A stretch of 64,000 nucleotides of DNA, from positions 22,899,851 to 22,963,850 of the forward strand of contig NC_135218.1 of the NCBI RefSeq assembly GCF_052324685.1, given 5' to 3'. The position numbers were made by a program, and so were the translations under genes. The DNA comes from Brachyhypopomus gauderio (lineage: Eukaryota; Chordata; Actinopteri; Gymnotiformes; Hypopomidae). The notes under the pieces are model-generated. The model was given only the letters and a program-made list of their open reading frames with translations, was not told where the DNA came from and ran no database searches. Of the stretch, positions 1 through 11,384 are shown in pieces (within the stretch, counting starts at the first letter, position 1; every line of letters starts with the position of its first letter).

Positions 1-685
1 ACAAATTACAGCGTCCGTAGTGTCACACTGTCGTCATTCAGGACGCTTAAGTAATATAATGAGACAAACATAATACATGTTCCACATGATTAAATAGCTT
101 TTCTGGACACATGAAGTACACTCACTCAGATTTTCTCATCAGGGGCTGGGCACCCTGGTAGAAATTCGGAACAGTCTTGTCTTTCCTAGGCAATCCCGTT
201 TCAACCCGTTTTTCTGATCAGGTAAACAAGAGGCAGACAGACAAATCACAGAGTGACTTCCACCATTATTAAACTGATCTGGCACTTTTTTTCTGATAAA
301 TGCATGTTTAACCAAACTCACCCATTTTAACATCACCACTAACCATCCATTTGTTTAGGCCGTTGCTGTTAAGTTCATCAATACCCATTAGAGCAACATG
401 TCCAACCTAGGACAAATGTGAAAAAAAACAAAAAAATGTACCTTGCATTAACAAAATGAAAACTAGGCAGACTAAAATAATCTAGGCAGATTAGGATTCG
501 GGGAGCCGTCAAACCTGCGTTGCTCTACTCCCTTTCCCATTTTCATAACTGCACGTCTTGTGTTGTCGCAACCGAAGCAATCCTGTTATTCCTGCAAACG
601 TCTTCTTGACAGCTCTGATAATCACATCTGTAAAAGGACCTTATGATTACCAACCCCGCTACACCAGACATGATGAAACACCTAC

Positions 686-1635
686 ACTGAACCACAGAGA
701 GACGGAGGGAGATTAGTAGTGAGGGGGGGCTGGTTTGAGGAACGCGAGGTCGTTTTACCCCGTCTTGGTCTTTTGATCTCCAAGTGTTCCGATATACCAT
801 CCGGAGAATGGACCCTGCAGAAACAGACCAGCAAGCAAACGTGAACACACCGTATCGTGAACACACCGTATGATCCAGTGTCGCCGTAAAAGTAAACGTA
901 AAGGTTATGTGTATATAACGTTAGCCATGTTTACATACAGACACAAACAACCACGCTTGGCCAAACTGCTGTACAGGCTTAATATCCAAAAGTAAACCAG
1001 ACACAGCAAGTAGTAAATTCTTAAAACATGATACACGGTGAAGAAATACATCACAATCCACCCGTTACCTCACCAAGCGACCTAGCGAGTGATCCCCCCG
1101 CTAGCGATGCTAACCAGCTAACACAGCGCCACTACACTAGCTAACTGAGCTAGTTAGCCAACATAGCGGCCCGCTAAATATAACCTAGACTTGTCAAAAA
1201 TGGGTTTTTTTTCTTAAACATTCAGTGAGGGAAATGTGTCGGATTGATGTAGTCACACATATAAATGAGCTAACCAGTGTAGGACCAGCCGCTTTAACTA
1301 TTCAGTGACAGTCATCTAGTTAGCCGTTAGCTAACGTTACTAGCCGAAAGCTAGAAGTTGCTAGCGGCGGCAAGAAGCCCGGATGAAGCTGACGCTCGCG
1401 CTGTTAGCCCCGTTAACGGCGACACCGACGCGCGGTTGAACGACGACGCGCTCACTAACCGTTCATAGTTGCGTTTAGCGGGCCTGGCGCCGCGTTTGCC
1501 GTGCTGGTGGCGGTGCGGTTCGGCGGCGGCGGTGGGCCGTGGTGGTGGGGTACCGCTCGCAGGCCAGCTCGTAGAGATCCCCCCGGAAAAAGGCTCGAAA
1601 AGCGACGACAGTCCGTCAACTATCCATTCATACAT
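686..1635 (-). CDS. 5' end of an unidentified gene, possibly senp2-like (partial)
   Basis: Two candidate coding exons on the minus strand: 1635-1460 (ATG at 1635, about 58 codons, donor gttagt) and 814-686 (acceptor ctgcag, donor gtaggt). They join in phase 2 without a stop. The protein starts MYEWIVDGLSSLFEPF, then has a Pro/Ala/His-rich stretch and basic patches (KRNYER, KRPRR). A short hydrophobic MYxWxV start followed by an (A)KRPR basic cluster recalls the N terminus of the SUMO protease SENP2, but the catalytic domain would lie outside the window, so this is a guess. Further exons below 686, including a possible one near 150-330, could not be fixed. The start lies in CpG-rich DNA, as expected for a housekeeping promoter. 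Confidence 0.35.
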
Positions 1636-1660
1636 CACAGACCACCAGGAGGAATAAGAC
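1080..1660. promoter_or_regulatory. CpG-rich first-exon/promoter region of the leftmost gene
   Basis: CpG is dense here compared with the AT-rich DNA on either side, and the stretch carries many GCTAGC/GTTAGC-type short motifs. It spans exon 1 of the minus-strand gene starting at 1635, so it is read as its CpG island. No TATA box is evident. Transcription start not determined. Confidence 0.35.
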
Positions 1661-1665
1661 GCCTG

Positions 1666-1737
1666 GGTGTTTGGTAGTGCCAGGTCTGTGTGTTTGGTAG
1701 TGCCAGGTCTGTGTGTTTGGTAGTGCCAGGTCCGTGC
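1666..1737. repeat. 23-24 bp tandem repeat, three copies
   Basis: Three consecutive copies of a unit containing GTTTGGTAGTGCCAGGTC lie just upstream of the MYEWIV start codon, in the presumed 5' UTR or promoter of the minus-strand gene. Confidence 0.8.
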
Positions 1738-1850
1738 TCGGCTTGGGAGATCTCGGCACATCGAATACGACGCTGCGTTGAATCCAGTGTGTGTCGCTAC
1801 ACACGCGCCTCGTCTAATGGTTGGACAAGAAGTCTCTTCTCCCGTCGTGC

Positions 1851-1965
1851 GGGTGGAGGAAGGGGGATGAGAGGAGGATGAGGGGAGGAGAAGGAGGGGA
1901 TGAGAGGAGATGGAGGGGATGAGAGGAAGATGAGGGTATGAGAGGAGGATGAGGGGAGGATAGGC
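1851..1965. repeat. Purine-rich (GA) minisatellite
   Basis: Imperfect repetition of GATGAGAGGAGGATGAGGGG-type units. One strand is almost pure purine for about 110 bases. No coding value is seen. Confidence 0.8.
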
Positions 1966-2176
1966 GTCCAGATGTCATAGGTCAGAGAGCGCCCAGCTTC
2001 GTGTTTTACAGATAGGCAGTGTGGATCAAATCCTAACAACACTATTCACAACACCGCACTTTAGCGCCCATCGCGCAACAGTTCGGCTGTTGACTTATTC
2101 TTTACATAAACAGGCCTTCAGTTATTCATCAAATGACCATTAATAAATAAGCAAACTCTGAAACAAAACAAAAATG

Positions 2177-2182
2177 TTTATT
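2177..2182 (-). terminator. Poly(A) signal of the C21orf58 homolog
   Basis: AATAAA on the minus strand, about 335 bases past the stop codon at 2515. It is the first canonical signal seen in a plausible 3' UTR. Confidence 0.5.
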
Positions 2183-2514
2183 CCATTTTTTAAATTAAAG
2201 CTTTAACCCATTAACCCACCCCTGAAACATGCTTGAAAGTGTAAGGTACACCGGGAAGACCTCCTGCCAGATGTGTGGATGTAAATAATGATTTTTAATC
2301 TGAAAAATCAATCAAGCACCATTTTAGAACTGGTACCTGACATTACATGAGCATCTTGTGATGTTTAGCTGATGAGTAAAAAAAAGTGAAAACACAGAAC
2401 ACTGTAGCATGTCTATAACTTCTCTGTCTTATCTCAGTTTCTTCAAAGTCTCTTTAGTTCTAATGTTTTTTTTTCTGTCTAGTCAAATTGCTGATCTGCA
2501 CAGTACACCGGCTC

Positions 2515-4563
<2,049 letters not shown>

Positions 4564-4933
4564 TGCAGCAGAAAACCTACAACACCATGAACCAAACAAT
4601 TGTATGGTGTAGAGGTTCACCACGTTTCTCGTGTGTCTTTTTCTTGCGTACATGTCCCCACATACCCAGGCCGGCTGGACGTGTTTGTCTTGGTTGCCAG
4701 AAACATGCCCTGCCTCTCTGTTGCCATGTTACAGGCCGATATTTCTTTGTTTGTCTAGGAGATGCAGGTTTACATGTTAAGCAGCAATGCTATAGGTTTT
4801 AGATGTTATTTAAATATTATTACTTGACATTATTTAATTATCTTTGTGTAAGGATCAGGGCCGTCACCAGGGTAAAAGATTCACCCTACTATTACATACT
4901 ACTTCATTCTATTAAATAATGTAAATATGCCAT

Positions 4934-5007
4934 ATTTTGTCAATTGTGATTTTTTTTCACTGCAATCGAAATTTGTCCTCCGCTTTTTACCCATCTGTGC
5001 AGTTAGA

Positions 5008-5079
<72 letters not shown>

Positions 5080-5262
5080 GATTACTGGGGGGCTGTGGAT
5101 CACACGTGCCCAGAGCAGAGGGCAGCCCTAGCCTGGCGCCCGGGGAGCAGTTGGGGTTAGGTGCCTTGCTCAAGGGCACTTCAGTCATGGCCTCAGGTCA
5201 GGGAATCGAACCCACGACCCACTGGTCGCAAGACCAGTTCCCTAAGACAGGACCATGACTGA
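4934..5262 (-). mobile_element. tRNA-derived SINE with internal (CA)n
   Basis: Read on the minus strand it has a tRNA-like head with a B box (GGTTCGATTCC at about 5200), a body containing GCCCTTGAGCAAGGC, a (TG)n tract and a tail ending in GACAAATTTCGATTG and CACAATTGACAAA. This head/body/tail arrangement is that of SINEs I associate with otophysan fishes. The head is the same family as the SINE copy near 14.4 kb. Confidence 0.75.
5010..5074. repeat. (CA)n microsatellite inside the SINE
   Basis: About 32 uninterrupted CA units between the SINE body and its tail. The open frames across it (His-Thr repeats) are not coding. Confidence 0.95.
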
Positions 5263-5320
5263 CCCATTACAGACCACTTCATTCTCCACTTGTTTTCACA
5301 ATAACTTCTATAATGTACAT

Positions 5321-5772
5321 TGTCACGTGCGGCTACGCCCCCTCTCGTAGCTGTCACTCTGGGTTCCCTCATGTCCGTGTACCCTGCCTGTTTGTCCCGC
5401 CCTGCTCGTTTGTCTTCGTGTTTCCTTGTTTGTTGCCACGCCCCTGTGTCATTGTCATCACCTGTCCCTAGTTTAGTCCTGTGTATAAAAGCCCCTGTGT
5501 CTCCCTTGTCGAGTATTTTTGATTCCTTGTTTGATTGTGTCTGTGTTGATCACTATACCTGACCGTTGATTGTTCCTGCCTTTTTTTGATCCAGTGTCTG
5601 TACTCGTGTCCCCTGTCTTGGTAATGCCTGTTTTTGCATGTTATTCGGACTGCCCTCCCGTTATCGACCCGGACTGGTTATCCGACGACGAGTATGGAAT
5701 GTCCTGCAATAAATCTCGCTCCTCTCAGCGGTTGTGTCCGTCTCCTCGCTCCGTGGCGCAAACCACGTTACA
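5321..5772 (+). mobile_element. Solo LTR of a retrotransposon, TSD TACAT
   Basis: A 452-bp unit starting TGTCACG and ending CGTTACA, flanked by identical 5-bp target duplications TACAT at 5316-5320 and 5773-5777. It contains a TATA box (TATAAAAG at 5484) and a poly(A) signal (AATAAA at 5708), the normal LTR layout on the plus strand. No internal retroelement genes or second LTR are present, so it is a solo LTR left by recombination. Gypsy-type is my best guess for the family, from general resemblance to fish Gypsy LTRs. Confidence 0.8.
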
Positions 5773-5777
5773 TACAT

Positions 5778-6540
5778 CTGATTCTTCAAACCACTCCCAC
5801 AATGTTTAAACACGGAATATTTGATTATGTAAATATATAATTATGTAGGACTAAACTGTTTGGTTTGCATATTTTCCTTTTGCAATCACTATATGGCTTC
5901 TGCTCAAGACTTTAGGTAATTTGACCTTACTATGTTAAATTGCTTTACATTTAAAAGTATTTTAGTTTAACTTCCAGCTTATTTAATAAATATCTTCATT
6001 ATAAATCATACAAAGCCTAAATGTTAATTCTACAACTTCATATTTGGTGAGACCATAGATATGTAAATGCAATGTATGCTTAATGCTGATTTGAAGGCTA
6101 AAGGTGGTCACATCAGGCATTGAGATTTCACTTTACTCACTTTGTATGTTGTCAAAAAAAAATTGAAAGAATTTACTTGCATTGCAGTATACTTTCCACA
6201 CACTACCAACTGAAGTTAAAGCATTCTTTGACATGTCAAGATGCATATGTGAAGTTTTGTATTTTTGCAAACCTAGACCTGCAGCTAACCCAAGAAACCT
6301 CAATATGCCATTCTCCTATATTAAAGTATGATCATACCTTGCTGAGAAGATGGATTCATTTTGTACATTTGTCCTGGGCCATTTTAATATGAGCATTTAT
6401 TCACAACAATATTCTTGCAGTGGTAAAGGCATCTAAACTGACCATTCTAAAAACACTAGCAGGTAAAGGTCAATCACACACACCTTGCAAAACCAGGAGG
6501 TTGCAAACCCTTAGTTTGGATGTTGTGCCTTCTCAACCAG
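5778..6540. other. AT-rich spacer with no recognised feature
   Basis: Only short non-conserved open frames are present. I see no splice-linked exons, RNA gene or repeat family here. Confidence 0.5.
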
Positions 6541-6582
6541 TTTGAAAACAGAACCAAATCAGAGACAGCAAGTGTAGTTGGT

Positions 6583-6588
6583 TTTATT
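6583..6588 (-). terminator. Poly(A) signal of the secreted repeat-protein gene
   Basis: AATAAA on the minus strand about 205 bases past the stop codon at 6793, giving a compact 3' UTR. Confidence 0.6.
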
Positions 6589-6792
6589 TAGATCACAACC
6601 AGAATCGATCCATCCAGCACCTCAAGACTGCATCAAACCCTCAAGTCCCATAATCCTGATCCCACCCAATGGAGTAGCTGCTGAAAACCCCTTTGGGCGA
6701 TTCATGGATGGAGGATGTCCGACCTGCTGGGCTTCACTGGTTGAGCATTACAGTGTGGGATTCAGGAGGAACATGATCTTCAGCATCTGGCA

Positions 6793-8204
6793 TCAGGCAG
6801 TCTGTGCTGAAGTACCTTTGGAATGCAAGAGGTCGTATTGGCCTTTTTGTCCAGAGGGATGGCTGGAGGTCACATGAGAACCCCACAGCTGGGATTGGGC
6901 AGTCTGTCCTGAAGGGTGGTAGGGGCCAGAGGAATGGCCTTTGTGCATATCCTGGGTATGTGGGTGTCCAGGAAACCTGTGCCTTTTATGAGCATCATCC
7001 CAATCGGTCTGGGGGTAGGTGGTAGGGACACCAGAACCCCACAACTGGGTTTGAGAATGTTCCCAAGGGCGGTACAGCCCGGAGTGCTGGCCTTTGTGCA
7101 TATCGTGGGAATACGGAGGTCCACGGAACCCGTGTTTTTTACGTGCATCATCACCGTTGAACAGGTAGCTGGTGGTGGGCACACCAGAACCCCACATCTC
7201 AGAATGGCGGCTAGATGGCTGCCATTTGCCTTCAACCCAAGGAGGGTGCCTCCTGCTGCTTTTTTGAGGATCCCTGGCTGAACCCACACCGAGGTTCTCA
7301 CTAGCCAGAGAAGAGAGGCTCGATTTCATCTGGGGTAGAAAAGCTGGGGCCTTACTTCGTGGCCTGCTGTGGAAAGGACGGCCATGTTGTGGGCCTTGAG
7401 GGTGAGGATGGGACAGACCACGATGAGGAGGACGTGTTGACTGGCCTGGAGATGGAACCCTGTAGGGTCCCTGATGGCCTAGACCAGACTGGACAGATTC
7501 CCTGGGCACCCAGACACCAGAGGAACCCTGGTATAAATGCCCTTGCTCAAAAAGACTACTGGACAACTCAGGGGTTTCTAGTGCAACATTAGGTTTAAAG
7601 CTCCAGGTTTCAACAGAACCCAGATGGTGGGTTTCAGATACATCTCCAGGGTCATATTGGACAACAGTCCGGTAAGGTCCTGCAGATTCACTTCCAGTTA
7701 CAACCTCTGAGAAACCCTGTTGGCTGCTGGAAGCCCAGTTTGACTGATCATCCTCCCCGAATTTCATATCTTGCTCAGAGACCACAGAGCTACTTTCCAT
7801 GGCTACAACACTAGAACTAAAGTCTTCTTCCTCAGGCTGATAACTAGGGTAGTTGACTTTTTTAGGCCAAGCCACAGAATCCCATTTGACTACAGCATAT
7901 CAATAAGGAGCAGGTTTTGTATTCCACATGTGGAAAGAGGGTGCAGGGGTTGAACAGAAACAAGGGAAAGAGTTATTATTTAAACTCTGAGCAAGCACAA
8001 AGCATCAATGTGTGTAGTCCAATCCAACTAGTTTTTTACCGTATCGTCCCCCTGCATCTTTCACCAGTAATACTGCACTGAGAAGAAACCAAAACCTACG
8101 AGACAAAAAAGAGCATTTACTCAATTAATCCACCATCACATTTAAATAAGTAAACACAACAAGTGACTCCTGCCACATGGATACCTTCTATACCTCCACA
8201 TCAT
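6793..8204 (-). CDS. Unidentified secreted repeat-containing protein, about 390 residues
   Basis: Three coding exons on the minus strand: 8204-8185 (start MMWRYR), 8095-8040 and 7889-6793. All splice signals are GT-AG, the phases agree, and the total is divisible by three. Exon 2 encodes RFWFLLSAVLLVKDAGG, completing a signal peptide, so secretion is inferred. The mature chain begins near RYVKWDSVAWPKKVNYPSY, continues through an acidic/Ser-rich part and then a His/Pro/Gly-rich part. It ends in two and a half tandem repeats of about 51 residues (roughly 257-307, 308-359, 360-390) sharing LWGSGVPTT, DDAxKxHxFxG and DMHKG. No cysteine-rich or enzyme domain is seen. I do not recognise the family. 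Human has no gene between C21orf58 and PCNT that I know of, so it may be fish-specific. A second copy of exon 1 lies upstream. Confidence 0.65.
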
Positions 8205-8314
8205 AGATACAGATGGGATACTCCAGAACACAACTTCAGACAGCCCTTCCTTTACTCTTTAAGAACCACAGACCACGATAGTTTCTCTGTCTACCTGCAT
8301 TCCCTTTAAGCCTC
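8143..8314. repeat. Direct repeat copy A, containing exon 1 of the secreted gene
   Basis: A 172-bp segment identical, as far as I can read, to 8758-8929. It contains the start codons (8204 and 8201), the donor of coding exon 1 and the sequence upstream, all on the minus strand. Confidence 0.95.
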
Positions 8315-8757
8315 AAAAACTCAATGAAAATGAAAAACAGCAAAACTCTGCAGAAGCACGTACTTCACTCAAAATTCTTTGTTTTTGCCTCAAAAGCTAA
8401 TTTTTAGGTCAGTCAATTTATTAGTGCCATATCTAGTCTGTGTACCACTGCCTATGAACAAGGCAGTCAAAATACTTAGTCATGTTGTCAGTGCAACTAT
8501 AAGTCAGTCAGTGCAGACTGTAAGTATATTCTAATGGAAACTAGCCAAGCTTTTGATTTAAAGAATGCTGCACGTTCTGTAGTATATCAAATACATGGTA
8601 CACACATACAAACTTACATGTAATACAAAGTTACACATGACTGTACATGTGAGACTTATAGCAAGAAATTGGACTGGAATCAAATTTGTACAACAATCTT
8701 GTTTGAATATATTGTTCACACTGTAATTTGTTGACAAACAAATCTGATTGAAATTAA

Positions 8758-8929
8758 TAAATAAGTAAACACAACAAGTGACTCCTGCCACATGGATACC
8801 TTCTATACCTCCACATCATAGATACAGATGGGATACTCCAGAACACAACTTCAGACAGCCCTTCCTTTACTCTTTAAGAACCACAGACCACGATAGTTTC
8901 TCTGTCTACCTGCATTCCCTTTAAGCCTC
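8758..8929. repeat. Direct repeat copy B, second exon-1 copy
   Basis: An exact 172-bp copy of 8143-8314 at an offset of 615 bp. It preserves the two start codons and the donor, so it can act as an alternative first exon for the secreted gene. The 443 bp between the copies are not duplicated. Confidence 0.95.
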
Positions 8930-8960
8930 TAATAATTTACCTGATTAGAATCAGCTGTTC

Positions 8961-9084
8961 AAATTCTTTTCTACCAATTATAGGAACCAATGCATGAATA
9001 GTGAGAATGATGACAGGAACCAATGAAAAACTGTGAGGAGTTGGTGATGTTAAACAGCAACATTAACATTGTTTAGTACCACAG
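8961..9084. repeat. Diverged direct repeat, left copy
   Basis: Shares CCAATTATAGGAA, GAATAGTGAGAATGATGACA and GGAACCAATGAAAAACTG with 10516-10652, in the same order. The two copies flank the foldback element. Confidence 0.85.
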
Positions 9085-9404
9085 GCTACATTTATTGTAG
9101 ATGTATTATTTAGATCCAATTCCATTTGGGGGGTTTGGTGTGTTCATTTGTATGATTGTCACATGGGTGGAGTTGAGGTGCAAATTTTACTTCCCTCTGT
9201 GTTTGCAGAACTTTTAATTCAATGAAATGTCCTTTTCTACCTTCATCATCCAAATGTTAGTTGTGATATTATATCATATATTTCTATATATTTTTTCTTT
9301 TTGCACATCTCGATTACATTTTTAGAAATTATTATAGAATGCAGAATCATTTGTTGATTGGGTGATGTGCAATTATACATTTTGTATAGCTGGTATGACA
9401 CCAA

Positions 9405-10469
9405 TATGGAGTCAAATTAGGGTCTTTAATGGTGACGAAAAAAAAATAATATCGCAAATATAAGATTAGCATTTTGCATTTTACGTTCCTAATTTGTTTC
9501 TGCAATACTTTCCCTCTTTTGCGTTTCTTTCTTTTCTTTGCGTTTCACATTTTATGTTGCTGCTTTTTTTTGCAATACTTTCTCCCTTTTGCGTTTCTTT
9601 CTTTTGTTTGCGCGTCACTGCTTTTCTTTGCGTCTCGCATTTTACGTTCATAATTTTTTTTTGCGCTTCTCTTTTTTCTTTGCTCCGGTTTTACCCTCTG
9701 TGTGGGGGCCGGGAAAGAGGCGTGGCCAAGAGCGAAAGGCGTGCTGTGAACGTTCAGCGTCAGTTCAGCTTCCTTCCACTCGCTGAACTGAACTGCTGCT
9801 GCAGCGCATCTGGTGTTAAAGGAAGAGAGAGGTCGGGTGTGTGCGAGGTGGTGGCGCATTTCAGGGCATTGTTTTTATTCGCTCAGGTTTTCAAAAGATC
9901 ATTTCAAACCGACCTCAGTAAAATGTTAATAATAATAATAATAATATATATATTTTAAACGAAGTTTTAAAAGGGCACTTTCGTTGATAAAGGGCAGAGT
10001 TGGTGGTGCTTTAGCACCTGATGTCTATGTCTGCACGCATATACCTGTGGTCCAGCTGGGCGACCGTTTGCCATGATACCAGTAACCAAATTGCCTGTGT
10101 GGTTCAACTGATGACGCTGAACGTTCACAGCACGCCTTTTGCTCTTGGCCACGCCTCTTTCCCCGCCCCCACACAGAGGGTAAAAACGGAGCAAAGAAAA
10201 GAGAGAAGCGCAAAAAAAAATTATGAACGTAAAATGCGAGACGCAAAGAAAAGCAGTGACGCGCAAACAAAAGAAAGAAACGCAAAAGGGAGAAAGTATT
10301 GCAAAAAAAAGCAGCAACATAAAATGTGAAACGCAAAGAAAAGAAAGAAACGCAAAAGAGGGAAAGTATTGCAGAAACAAATTAGGAACGTAAAATGCAA
10401 AATGCTAATCTTATATTTGCGATATTATTATTTTTTCGTCACCATTAAAGACCCTAATTTGACTCCATA
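9405..10469. mobile_element. Foldback element with 358-bp inverted arms
   Basis: The left arm 9405-9762 and right arm 10112-10469 are inverted copies of equal length, with only a few mismatches per 85 bases where compared. The spacer is 9763-10111. The ends read TATGGAGTCAAATTAGGG inward. The direct repeat CACCAA at 9399-9404 and 10470-10475 is a 6-bp target duplication, so this is an inserted transposable element. Arms consist largely of T-rich DNA with repeated TTTGCGTTTC-like words. The long hydrophobic open frames in both arms are products of that composition, and no transposase is present. The superfamily is not assigned. Confidence 0.8.
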
Positions 10470-10515
10470 CACCAAACCACTCACATCTCTCAAACCTGTC
10501 AATCTGTCATTGCTC

Positions 10516-10652
10516 AAAATTATTTTCTGCCAATTATAGGAAGCAACTAGTGAATAGTGAGAATGATGACAGGAACCAATGAAAAACTGAGAGGACACTC
10601 AAAAGTATTTGGTGATGTTAAACAATAACAGGAATATTGTTTAGTACCACAG
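10516..10652. repeat. Diverged direct repeat, right copy
   Basis: Partner of 8961-9084, with several substitutions and a small insertion before TTTGGTGATGTTAAACA. Confidence 0.85.
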
Positions 10653-10839
10653 AAATAATCGCTAAGTCTTGTTTCCATGCACTACAGTTAAGTGAAGAAC
10701 CTTTAGATTGCGTAGGCCGCCGTGGTTAGGAGAGACATTAAAACAAGCAAAATGGTTTGATGCATCATTTATTCAAAAAAACATTTTCAATCCCCCTTTA
10801 ATAGAGAATGTCAACATTTCAGTTAAGGCTCGCGACACA

Positions 10840-11384
10840 ACAACCAGCGTTGCTATTGGTCGAGTCGATTTTCCCGGGTTTCTGCGCGCGCTGTACTATA
10901 GGCGAGGTGGGCGTCACAGTTGCTAAGGGCACATTTTCAACCAGTAGGAAACGAGATTGCCAGCCGAAAACTTGTGAAGGAATCAACGGTTTCCCAAGCT
11001 GTACAAAAACACGTTACACATAAATTAGAAGATATTTATCAAACATAATACTTACAAATATTTACATTAACCTACTACTAGTCATATATTCGAGGGTCGA
11101 GTTCTGCAGGCTTTTGATGGCACAGGTGCCTGTGCGCTGTGAAAATAATTCATTGGCTACAATTCTGTTTTCTGTTGTTTTCATTGGTCCGTTCACAGAG
11201 AGAGCCTCATTAGGGCGGGGCTTAAGACGCTTCGCGGCCATGTTGAAATTTGTATTGACAGTTATTTCATAGCAGATCTTCTAAACTTGGAGACGCGCCT
11301 GCGATTTTTGCAGTTTAAACCTTCAGACTACGTAGTGTTCTCTTGAAATTTATCCTGTCTCTATGAAATTATTTATTTCAAGAG
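10840..11384 (+). promoter_or_regulatory. pcnt: Candidate pcnt promoter and 5' UTR
   Basis: The region upstream of the pcnt start is locally CpG-rich. It contains an inverted CCAAT box (CTATTGG at 10853), two X-box-like half sites (GTTGCTATTGG near 10849 and CAGTTGCTAAGG near 10917) and a GC box (GGGCGGGG near 11213). RFX-type X-boxes are typical of ciliary and centrosomal genes, but half sites are common by chance. The transcription start is not determined. It probably lies between 11200 and 11300. Confidence 0.4.

Noticed and set aside
4927-5160. His-Thr or Cys-Val repeat reading frames over CA/TG tracts throughout the window
   Set aside because: Microsatellites are open in several frames. 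There is no conserved flank.
9494-10380. Hydrophobic Phe/Cys-rich reading frames in both foldback arms
   Set aside because: They are the same T-rich repeat read in both arms. There is no transposase motif or codon bias.
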